This document shows, in pieces, positions 26,399-33,997 of a DNA stretch of 33,997 nt. The stretch covers positions 1 through 33,997 of the forward strand of contig JABFWJ010000119.1 in NCBI GenBank assembly GCA_013362295.1, read 5' to 3'. The notes under the pieces are model-generated. The model had not been told where the DNA came from. It was given only the letters and a program-made list of their open reading frames with translations, and ran no database searches. The position numbers were made by a program, and so were the translations under genes. Position 1 is the first letter of the stretch; each line of letters begins with the position of its first letter. The stretch comes from Thermoleophilia bacterium (GTDB lineage Bacteria > Actinomycetota > Thermoleophilia > Gaiellales > Gaiellaceae).

Positions 26399-28771
26399 GT
26401 GAACGAGTACGACGCACACGCAATCGAGAAGAAGTGGCAGTCGGTCTGGGAGGCAGAACAGACCTTCCACGTCGACAACCCGGCGCCGGGCACCGCGCCC
26501 GACGACGAGCACTTCTACATGCTCGAGATGCTCCCGTATCCGTCGGGCAGCCTGCACATGGGGCACGTGCTGAACTACACGCTCGGCGACGTCGTCACCC
26601 ACTTCAAGCGCCGCAACGGGTGCAAGGTGCTGCGTCCGATGGGGTTCGACTCCTTCGGGTTGCCGGCCGAGAACGCCGCGATCAAGGACGGCGGGCATCC
26701 GCTCGAGATCACGGAGCGCAACATGGAGGCGATCCGCGTGCAGATGCGCCTGATGGGGTGGGCGATCGACTGGCAGCGCGAGGTGTCCGCGCACGAGCCG
26801 ACCTACTACCGCTGGACGCAGTGGCTGTTCCTGAAATTCTTCGAGCACGGCCTCGCGTACCGGAAGGCCGCGCCGGTGAACTGGTGCCCGAACGACCAGA
26901 CGGTGCTGTCGAACGAGCACGTCGTCGACGGCCGCTGCTGGCGCTGCGGGTTCGTCGTCGAGACACGGAACATGGAGCAGTGGTTCTTCAAGATCACCGC
27001 GTACGCCGATCAGCTGCTCGACGACCTGGAGACGATCGATTGGCCCGAGCGCACGAAGAAGATCCAGCGCCAGCACATCGGCCGCTCCGAGGGCGCGGAG
27101 GTGCTGTTCCGCATCGAGGAGCTGGACCGCGACGTCGCCGTCTTCACGACGCGGCCCGACACGCTGTTCGGCGCGACGTTCTTCGTCGTCGCTCCCGAGT
27201 CGCCGCTCGTCCAAGCGCTGGCAGGCGGAGACGAGGAGGTGCTGACGTATGCGAGCATCGCGGCCGCGCGCCCGACCGAGGAGCGCGCGACCCGGGAGAA
27301 GAGCGGCGTCTTCACCGGCCACTACGCGACGAACCCGGTCAACGGCGAGAAGCTTCCGGTCTGGATCGCCGACTACGTGCTGATGGAGTACGGAACGGGC
27401 GCGATCATGGCGGTGCCCGCCCACGACGAGCGCGACCTCGAGTTCGCGAAGCAGTACGACCTCCCGGTCCGGGCGGTGATCGACGAGCACGGCAGGCTGG
27501 TCGGCTCAGGCGAGTTCGACGGGCTGCCCTGGCGCGAGGCGATCCCGCGCATCGTCACGTGGCTGAGCGGGCGCGGTCGGGCGAAGCCCGCGATCAACTA
27601 CCGCCTGCGTGACTGGAGCTTCTCGCGCCAGCGCTACTGGGGCTGCCCGATTCCGATCGTCTACTGCCCGGAGCACGGAGCGGTGGGCGTGCCGGAGGAC
27701 CAGTTGCCGGTTCTGCTGCCCGAGGTCGAGGACTACCGGCCGAAGGGCAAGCCGCCGCTGGCGTCGAACCTCGATTTCATCAACACGACGTGCCCGAAGT
27801 GCGGCGGCCCGGCGCAGCGCGAGGCGGACACGATGGACACGTTCGTCGACTCGTCCTGGTACTTCCTGCGCTACACCGATCCGCACAACGAGCACGCGCC
27901 CTTCGATCGCGCGATCGCGGACTTCTGGATGCCGATCGACCAGTACATCGGCGGCATCGACCACGCGAAGGGACACCTCCTATACTCGCGCTTCTTCGTG
28001 AAGGCGATGAACGACTACGACATGCTCGGCGTGCGCGAGCCGTTCGCACGTCTGTTCCACCAGGGCTGGGTGAAGCTCGCCGGGAAGCGGATGTCGAAGT
28101 CGCAGGGCGGCGTGTCGCCGAACGAGCTGATCGATCGGTTCGGTGCCGACGCGATCCGCATCTACATCCTCTTCCAGGGTCCCGCCGACCAGGACATCGA
28201 CTGGACGCCGGACGGCATCGACGCGACGGTGCGGTTCATCCGCCGGCTATGGCGGGTCGTGCACGAGGCGGCGGCCCGGCCGCCGTCGCCCGAGGGCGTC
28301 GACACGCCGCTTGCGCGGAAAGCGCACGAGACGATCGCGCGTGTCACGGACGACGTCGACCGCCGCTTCGTCTTCAACACGCCGATCGCCGCAGTGATGG
28401 AGCTCGTGAACGAGTTGTCGAAGGCGCCCGACGATCCGGCCGCGCGCTTCGCGGCGGAGACCGCCGTCTCGGTGCTGCAGCCGTGGACGCCGCATGTGGC
28501 GGAGGAGCTCTGGGGCGTGCTCGGTCACGACTCGCGCCTGTGGGAGGCGGCGTGGCCGGTCGCGGACGAGACGATGCTGCAGCGCGAGACGATCGAGCTC
28601 GTGCTGCAGGTGAACGGGAAGGTGCGCGACCGTGTGCGGGTGCCGGCCGGGCTGCCGCAGGACGAGCTCGTCGCGCATGCGCGGGCGTCCGAGAAGGTGC
28701 GGGCGCACCTGAACGGCGAGGAAGGGCGCGTGATCGTCGTGCCGGACAAGCTCGTCAACATCGTCATCTAG
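26399..28771 (+). CDS. leuS: Leucyl-tRNA synthetase
   Basis: 'MLPYPSGSLHMGHVLNYTLGDV' (HIGH-type), 'KMSKSQGG'-type 'GKRMSKSQGGVSPNELI', LeuRS editing and C-terminal regions. Confidence 0.98.
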   Translation: MNEYDAHAIEKKWQSVWEAEQTFHVDNPAPGTAPDDEHFYMLEMLPYPSGSLHMGHVLNYTLGDVVTHFKRRNGCKVLRPMGFDSFGLPAENAAIKDGGHPLEITERNMEAIRVQMRLMGWAIDWQREVSAHEPTYYRWTQWLFLKFFEHGLAYRKAAPVNWCPNDQTVLSNEHVVDGRCWRCGFVVETRNMEQWFFKITAYADQLLDDLETIDWPERTKKIQRQHIGRSEGAEVLFRIEELDRDVAVFTTRPDTLFGATFFVVAPESPLVQALAGGDEEVLTYASIAAARPTEERATREKSGVFTGHYATNPVNGEKLPVWIADYVLMEYGTGAIMAVPAHDERDLEFAKQYDLPVRAVIDEHGRLVGSGEFDGLPWREAIPRIVTWLSGRGRAKPAINYRLRDWSFSRQRYWGCPIPIVYCPEHGAVGVPEDQLPVLLPEVEDYRPKGKPPLASNLDFINTTCPKCGGPAQREADTMDTFVDSSWYFLRYTDPHNEHAPFDRAIADFWMPIDQYIGGIDHAKGHLLYSRFFVKAMNDYDMLGVREPFARLFHQGWVKLAGKRMSKSQGGVSPNELIDRFGADAIRIYILFQGPADQDIDWTPDGIDATVRFIRRLWRVVHEAAARPPSPEGVDTPLARKAHETIARVTDDVDRRFVFNTPIAAVMELVNELSKAPDDPAARFAAETAVSVLQPWTPHVAEELWGVLGHDSRLWEAAWPVADETMLQRETIELVLQVNGKVRDRVRVPAGLPQDELVAHARASEKVRAHLNGEEGRVIVVPDKLVNIVI

Positions 28772-28775
28772 CTCC

Positions 28776-28806
28776 TTGACATCCGTACCGAGGTACGGGT
28801 TTTACA
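28776..28806 (+). promoter_or_regulatory. MerR-family-type promoter/operator
   Basis: TTGACA - 19-bp spacer containing CCGTACC-GA-GGTACGG - TTTACA; GTG start 6 nt downstream at 28812. Confidence 0.65.
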
Positions 28807-28811
28807 GTCAG

Positions 28812-29826
28812 GTGAAAAGCCCGCTGCTACACGTGACGAACGGCGAGAGCGCGGGCAAGACACTTCGGCGGACGAATCTCGGCGGCGCGGTTCTGTCGTG
28901 GCAGGACGTGCTGCACGAGGGACCGGTACCCGCCGGCTCTCGTGCGTCGCTGCGCGCGGCCCGCGCCGCGTTCCGGAGCCCCTGCGGGGGGGGGAGCACG
29001 CGTACGCGCGCGGGCGCGCTCGAGCGGCGCGACCGGCACCTCGTCGGCGCGCTGCGCGACGGGCGCCGCGTCGTGCTCTGGTTCGAGCACGACCTGTACG
29101 ACCAGCTCCAGCTCCTCGACGTGCTTGCGCTCGTGGCGGAGAGCGGCGCCGGCAGCGCGCGGGTCGAGCTCCTCGTCGTCGGCTCCTTTCCGGGCCGGCC
29201 CGCGTTCCACGGCCTCGGCGAGCTGACGGCCGAGGAGCTGGAGTCGCTCTGGTCGGAGCGGCGACCCGCCTCGACCGACGTCGTCGCGCTCGCGGCCGAG
29301 GTGTGGGATGCGGTGCGCACGCCGGCGCCCGACGCGTGGGCGGGCTTCGCCGCCGCCGACCTCGCGGGGCTGCCGTTCGCGGCCGCGGCGCTGCGGAGGC
29401 TGCTCGAGGAGCTCCCCGCGGCCCGTGACGGGCTCTCGGCCACGGAGCGGCGTGCGCTCGCCGCCGTCGCGGCGGGGGCGGACACGCCGTTCGCCGCGTT
29501 CGTCGCGGTGCAGGAGATGGAAGACGCACCGTTTCCTCGGCGACGCGTGGTTCTACCGCACCCTGGCACAGCTCGGGGCAGGCGGGTCGCGGCTCGTCGA
29601 GACCGGGAACGGCGGGCAGCTGCCGTTGCCGCCGCCGCTCGGCGACCTTCACGCCTTCGGTGGGTTGCGCCTGCGCCTGACGCGCGACGGCGAGCGCGTG
29701 CTGGAGGGCGAGGCCGATCGCGTCGAGCTGCTCGGCATCGACCGCTGGGTGGGCGGCACGCACGTGCGTCCGGGCGCGGTCTGGCGCTGGGACGCGGACG
29801 CGTCCCGGCTCCTTCCGCCGCACTAG
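28812..29826 (+). CDS. DUF1835-like protein, reading frame disrupted (+1 shift needed at about 29532-29535)
   Basis: 'SPLLHVTNGESAGKTLRRTNLGGAVLSWQDVLHEGPVPAGSR', 'LWFEHDLYDQLQLLDVLALVAE', 'LLVVGSFPGRPAFHGLGELT' in one frame; 'FLGDAWFYRTLAQL...EADRVELLGIDRWVGGTHVRPGAVWRWD' in the +1 frame. Confidence 0.7.
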
Positions 29827-29893
29827 CCTCGAATTCCACTTTCGGCACGGACCCGTTTCACACGCGTCACAGCTTTCCCGGCAGCCTCTCGGG

Positions 29894-30505
29894 ATGGCGA
29901 CATTCCCTCTCGGCGTGCACGGCCGCCGCCTCCTCGCGGGGCTCTTGCTCCTCCTCGTGCTGCTGCTCGTCGCCTGGCGGCATGCACGGCGCGCGGACGC
30001 GCCGGCGCCGCTGCAGGTCGCACCGATCTCGCCTGCCCGCCGATCGCCGTCTGCGCCGCGCCCGCGCATGCTGATCGTGGACGTCGCTGGCGCCGTTCGC
30101 CGGCCGGGTCTCGTGCGGCTGCGCGAGGGCGCGCGCGTCGCGGACGCGGTCGCGCACGCAGGCGGGCTCGCCCGCGGCGCTGTGCGGGCCGGCGTCAACC
30201 TCGCCGCTCCCCTGGCCGACGGCCAGCAGGTGCTCGTGCCGGACGGCGGTGCTGCCGGTCCTGCCGGTGCTGCCGGTTCGGTCGCCGGCTCCGCGGCCCC
30301 GACCGCCCCGACGGCGCCTGTCTCGCTCAGCTCGGCGACGGCGGAGCAGCTCGACGCCTTGCCCGGGGTCGGCCCGGTCACGGCCCAGAAGATCGTCGCC
30401 TACCGAGAGCAGCACGGCGCGTTCCGCACCGTCGACGAGCTGGACGCGATCCCGGGGATCGGGCCCGCCCGCATCGCCGACCTGCAGGGGCTGGTCGTCC
30501 CGTGA
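29894..30505 (+). CDS. comEA: ComEA family DNA-binding protein (SLBB plus helix-hairpin-helix)
   Basis: N-terminal TM, 'VDVAGAVRRPGLVRLREGARVADAVAHAGG', 'ATAEQLDALPGVGPVTAQKIVAYREQHGAFRTVDELDAIPGIGPARIADLQGLV'. Confidence 0.92.
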   Translation: MATFPLGVHGRRLLAGLLLLLVLLLVAWRHARRADAPAPLQVAPISPARRSPSAPRPRMLIVDVAGAVRRPGLVRLREGARVADAVAHAGGLARGAVRAGVNLAAPLADGQQVLVPDGGAAGPAGAAGSVAGSAAPTAPTAPVSLSSATAEQLDALPGVGPVTAQKIVAYREQHGAFRTVDELDAIPGIGPARIADLQGLVVP

Positions 30506-31953
30506 GCAGACTGCTGCCGGCACACGTCCTCGTGGCCGCGGCGGCTCTCGGCCTCGTGGCGTCGGACCTCTTACGCCTGCGTGTGCAGGCGATACTCGAG
30601 CTGCCCGCGGCCGCCGCGGGAGCGCTGCTGCTCCCGGTCGCCGCGCGCCTTGCCGGTGCCGTGGTGTTGCTGCTCCTCCTCGGCTGGTGGTGGGGATCCG
30701 TCCGGCTCGACACACTCGATCGCAGCCCGCTCCTCGCGCAGGTCGGCCGCGCGGGCCACGCGCTCGTCGAGGTGACCGGTGCGCCCCGGGTCGGGCGGTT
30801 CGACCTGCGGCAACCCGGACGCGTGCGTGTCTTCGGGGGACAGGGTCTCGACGAGCGAGTGCAGCTCGAGTTTCCCCTGGGCCGCGCGCCGCCGCAGGGC
30901 GCGCTCATCGACCTGCTGGCGGTCGTGCGGTTGCCACGCGCCTCGGCCGACGGCTTCGACGAGCGCACGTGGCTGCGCCGGCAGGGCATCCACGTCGTCC
31001 TCCGGGTCGACGCCTGGAAGGACACCGGCCGCCGCCGTGGCGGGCTCGCGGGAGCCGGCGACCGGCTGCGCGCGTGGCTGCGCCGCGCCTCCGTTCCCGG
31101 GCTGGCGGGAGAACGCCGCGCGGTCCTGGACGGCGTGGTGCTCGGCGACGACAACGGTCTCTCGCCGGAGCTGCAGCAGGCGTTCCGCAGGTCGGGGCTC
31201 TATCACCTCCTGGCGGTCTCCGGACAGAACGTCGTGCTGCTCGCGGCGGGCATGCTGTGGCTCGCCTGGGCGGTCGGGATCCCGCGCGCCTGGGCCCATG
31301 CCGCAGCGGTAGGGGCGATCCTCGCCTACGTGCTTGCGGTCGGGCCGCAACCGTCCGTGATCCGGGCGGCGGTCGCGGGCGCCGCGACATCGGTCGCCTG
31401 GCTGCTCTCGCGCGAGCGCGATCCGTGGCACGTCTTGCTGCTCGCCGCCGTCGTGCTGCTCGCGTGGAACCCGTACACGGTCGCGGATGCCGGCTTCCAG
31501 CTCTCGTTCGCCGCCGTGCTCGCGATCTTCCTGGCGGTGCGTCCGCTCCTGCGCACGCTGGAGGGTTACCCGGTTCCGGCCAGGCTCGGCGCGGCGGCCG
31601 CCGTCTCGGCCGCGTGCAGCGTCGCGACGGCGCCGATCCTCTGGCTGCAGTTCGGTGCGGTGCCGTTGCTCGGCATCGTCGCCAACGTCCTCGTCGAGCC
31701 GGTGATCGCCACACTGCTCGCGCTTGCGTTCGCGACGGCGGCCCTCGATCCGGTCGTGCCGTCGCTCGCCGCGGCGCTCGCATCGCTGAACGGGCTGCTG
31801 GCCGCCTACGTGGTCTTCTGCGCCCGGGCGGTCGCCGCCGTGCCGTTCGCACAGGTACGCGGCAGCGGCGCGGCGATCGCCGCCGCCTGCTCCCTCGGCA
31901 CGGCTGCCTATGCTTGGCGGCGATGGCGGACGAGCTCAAACCGGCGTACCTGA
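30502..31953 (+). CDS. comEC: ComEC/Rec2 family competence membrane protein lacking a C-terminal metallo-beta-lactamase domain
   Basis: 'GVVLGDDNGLSPELQQAFRRSGLYHLLAVSGQNVVLLAAGMLWLAW'; frame ends about 483 aa with no HXHXDH region. Confidence 0.88.
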   Translation: MSRLLPAHVLVAAAALGLVASDLLRLRVQAILELPAAAAGALLLPVAARLAGAVVLLLLLGWWWGSVRLDTLDRSPLLAQVGRAGHALVEVTGAPRVGRFDLRQPGRVRVFGGQGLDERVQLEFPLGRAPPQGALIDLLAVVRLPRASADGFDERTWLRRQGIHVVLRVDAWKDTGRRRGGLAGAGDRLRAWLRRASVPGLAGERRAVLDGVVLGDDNGLSPELQQAFRRSGLYHLLAVSGQNVVLLAAGMLWLAWAVGIPRAWAHAAAVGAILAYVLAVGPQPSVIRAAVAGAATSVAWLLSRERDPWHVLLLAAVVLLAWNPYTVADAGFQLSFAAVLAIFLAVRPLLRTLEGYPVPARLGAAAAVSAACSVATAPILWLQFGAVPLLGIVANVLVEPVIATLLALAFATAALDPVVPSLAAALASLNGLLAAYVVFCARAVAAVPFAQVRGSGAAIAAACSLGTAAYAWRRWRTSSNRRT

Positions 31954-32909
31954 TCGCGGGCGGTGATCGGCCGAAGGTCGACCGCGCCGTTGCGCGACTT
32001 CGCAGCCGCTTCGACGTCGACGCCGTCGAACTGCTGCTCGCAACCGAGACGAGCGGCGACGATGCCGTTGCGGCCTGCAACGTGATGGGGCTGTTCGGCG
32101 CGGGGACCCGGCTCGTCGTCGTCGAAGGCGTCGAGGCCTGGAAGGCCGCGGACGCGAAGGCCGTCGCGGCCTACCTCAAGGCCCCGGCCCCGGGCACGAC
32201 GCTCGCCCTGGTCGCAGGCGAGCTGAAGAAGGACGCCCCGATCGCGAAGACAGTCGCCGCCGCCGGCGACGTGTTGATCTGGGACGTGACCACGAAGGCG
32301 ATGCCGCGCTGGATCGCCGACCAGTTCAAGCTCCACGGGGCGAAGGCCGACGCCGACGCGTGCCGTCTGCTCGCAGAGCTCGTCGGCGACGATCTCTACG
32401 AGCTCGCCGGCGAGGTCGAGAAGATCGCGACGTGGGCCGACGACGCGGAGGTGACGCCGGCCGACGTGGAGGCGCTGGTCGCACCGCGCGCCGAGTCGCC
32501 GCCCTGGAACCTCACGGACGCGTGGGGCAAACGCGACGTGGGAGCCGTGCTCCGCGAGGCCGAGAAGATGCTCGACCGCACCGGCGATCCGGTCTCGAGG
32601 ACGATCCCGCGTCTCGTCGGCAGCCTGACCAGGCACGTGCAGCGTGCGCGCGCGGCGCACCGGCTCGAAGAGCAAGGGCTCTCGGCCCAGGAGGCCGCGG
32701 CGCGGCTCGGCATGAAGCCGTACCCCACCCAGAAGCTGTTCGGCCAGGTGCGGCAGTTCAGCGCGGCCGAGCTCGACGATGCGCTGATCCGCCTGGCCGA
32801 GCTCGACCATGCGCTCAAGGGCGGGTCGCGGCTCGCGAACGAGCTCGAGCTGGAGCGTGCGCTCGTCGACATCACGCAACCTCGCGCCGCGGTCAGAGAG
32901 CCGGCGTAA
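31923..32909 (+). CDS. holA: DNA polymerase III subunit delta
   Basis: 'PAYLIAGGDRPKVDRAVARLRSRF', 'LVVVEGVEAWK', 'LVGDDLYELAGEVEKIATWADDAEVTPADVEALV'. Confidence 0.9.
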   Translation: MADELKPAYLIAGGDRPKVDRAVARLRSRFDVDAVELLLATETSGDDAVAACNVMGLFGAGTRLVVVEGVEAWKAADAKAVAAYLKAPAPGTTLALVAGELKKDAPIAKTVAAAGDVLIWDVTTKAMPRWIADQFKLHGAKADADACRLLAELVGDDLYELAGEVEKIATWADDAEVTPADVEALVAPRAESPPWNLTDAWGKRDVGAVLREAEKMLDRTGDPVSRTIPRLVGSLTRHVQRARAAHRLEEQGLSAQEAAARLGMKPYPTQKLFGQVRQFSAAELDDALIRLAELDHALKGGSRLANELELERALVDITQPRAAVREPA

Positions 32910-32921
32910 GCGGGCCGGAGA

Positions 32922-33194
32922 CTAGGAGTCGGAGGCGGAGCCGGCCACGATGCGGGCCGCCTGCGACTTCTTCCGCGCGCCGGCGTTCCGGTGCAGCGCG
33001 CCGCGTGCGACCGCGCGGTCGATCAGCTTGACGAGTGCCCGATGCTCTTCGTCGACCGTCGAGGCGTCTCCGCTCTCGGCCGTGGTCGCCAGCCGCTTGG
33101 CGAGCGTCTTGATCGACGAGCGATAGCGCAGGTTCTCCAGGCGCTCTTCCGCCGCGACCCGGACGCGCTTCTTCTGTTGCTTGATGTTCGGCAT
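32922..33194 (-). CDS. rpsT: 30S ribosomal protein S20
   Basis: 'MPNIKQQKKRVRVAAEERLENLRYRSSIKTLAKRL...LHRNAGARKKSQAAR'. Confidence 0.97.
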   Translation of the reverse strand: MPNIKQQKKRVRVAAEERLENLRYRSSIKTLAKRLATTAESGDASTVDEEHRALVKLIDRAVARGALHRNAGARKKSQAARIVAGSASDS

Positions 33195-33281
33195 GAGGAG
33201 AGAAATGCCCGCTCGTGCGGGCGCCGGAACGGTAGCAGAGGGCTCCTGCGACCGCCCGCCCGCGTAACGTTCAAGCCTCTA

Positions 33282-33997
33282 GTGGCCGACGACGCGACCA
33301 CGAGCGGTCCGGGAGAGGCCGCCGACCCGGCGGCGGGTCCGGTCTCCGAGCGACCCGCCCGGCGGCTCGCCCTCTCGACCGCCATCTTCTCCTTCGCAAC
33401 GGCCCTCTCCCGGATCCTGGGCCTCGTCCGGGAAGTCGTCGCGAAGAACTACTTCGGCGTTCGTGGCCCCGTGAACGCCTTCGAGATCGCGTTCCTCGTC
33501 CCGAACACGATCCGCGCGCTCGTCGCGGACGCCGCGCTCTCGTCCGCATTCGTCCCCGTCTTCAGCGACCTGCTCGAAAAGGGCGAGCGCCGCCGCGCGT
33601 GGCGCGTCGCGTCGTCGCTCTTCTGGCTGACGCTGCTCGGGCTCGGAGCCTTGACCGCGCTCTTCGTGCTCGTCGCCCAGTGGGCGATGCCACCGCTCTA
33701 CCCGCACTACCACCCGCTGCTGATCGGCCTCTCGCAGTTGCTCTTCCCGATCGTCGCGCTGCTCGGCGTCTCGGGGATCGTCGTCGGGATCCTCAACACG
33801 TACGACGAGTTCTCGATTCCCGCGCTGACGCCGGTCGCGTGGAACGTCGTGATCATCGGCGGGCTGGTCTTCGGCGTCCCGCACGTGCACGGCACCGACC
33901 ACAAGCTGTACGTCTACGCGGGCTCGATCCTCGCCGGGACGGTCGTCCAGGTACTCCTGCCGATCCCGTGGCTGCGCGGACGCGACGGCCGGCAGAT
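33282..33997 (+). CDS. murJ: MurJ/MviN lipid II flippase, N-terminal part (runs off window)
   Basis: 'ATALSRILGLVREVVAKNYFGVRGPVNAFEIAFLVPNTIRALVADAALSSAFVPVFSDLLEKGERRRAWRVASSLF'. Confidence 0.93.
   Translation, partial: MADDATTSGPGEAADPAAGPVSERPARRLALSTAIFSFATALSRILGLVREVVAKNYFGVRGPVNAFEIAFLVPNTIRALVADAALSSAFVPVFSDLLEKGERRRAWRVASSLFWLTLLGLGALTALFVLVAQWAMPPLYPHYHPLLIGLSQLLFPIVALLGVSGIVVGILNTYDEFSIPALTPVAWNVVIIGGLVFGVPHVHGTDHKLYVYAGSILAGTVVQVLLPIPWLRGRDGRQ

Noticed and set aside
30240-30330. Short tandem repeats in the comEA linker
   Set aside because: Imperfect Ala/Gly/Pro linker repeats common in GC-rich proteins; no sign of a special function.
1-33997. CRISPR array, tRNA/rRNA genes, transposase or prophage boundaries
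   Set aside because: No regularly spaced direct repeats, no tRNA-like cloverleaf or rRNA recognised, and no transposase/integrase frames seen.

Overview
High-GC actinobacterial chromosome segment (Thermoleophilia-like by gene content; this is an inference). It carries about 34 tightly packed genes on both strands with almost no spacer DNA. In order: alpha/beta-hydrolase (partial); NrtR-like Nudix regulator divergent from a BMP-family lipoprotein; F420/PPOX oxidoreductase; class III aminotransferase; APC permease; EamA transporter; HMG-CoA-lyase-like protein; MaoC dehydratase with a class III nucleotide cyclase; DUF255 thioredoxin-domain protein; a branched-chain amino acid ABC operon (livG - tyrosine phosphatase - livF - livH - livM - livK); a TOPRIM protein; a cNMP-binding protein; OsmC; a second cyclase; GNAT; LysM/transglycosylase; polysaccharide deacetylase; a DsbA/FrnE-like oxidoreductase; lysA; MMPL; leuS; a frame-disrupted DUF1835-like gene; comEA/comEC; holA; rpsT; murJ (partial). 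The strongest observation is an in-frame TGA exactly at the first cysteine of the CPFC redox motif of the DsbA/FrnE-like protein (22380-22982, minus). The second Cys is retained and a perfect 8-bp stem-loop lies 13 nt downstream, so this is a candidate UxxC selenoprotein. Other leads: a leucine leader peptide (MELLLT) plus intrinsic terminator before leuS; a MerR-type operator just after leuS; a possible +1 frameshift site (UUU_C); a perfect 38-bp palindrome inside a coding region; a three-copy REP/BIME-like palindromic repeat; an 18-bp divergent spacer with two overlapping antiparallel -10 boxes; and a recurrent TANNNT-N6-8-start pattern suggesting widespread leaderless transcription. All calls are by eye from sequence; no searches or folding were run.
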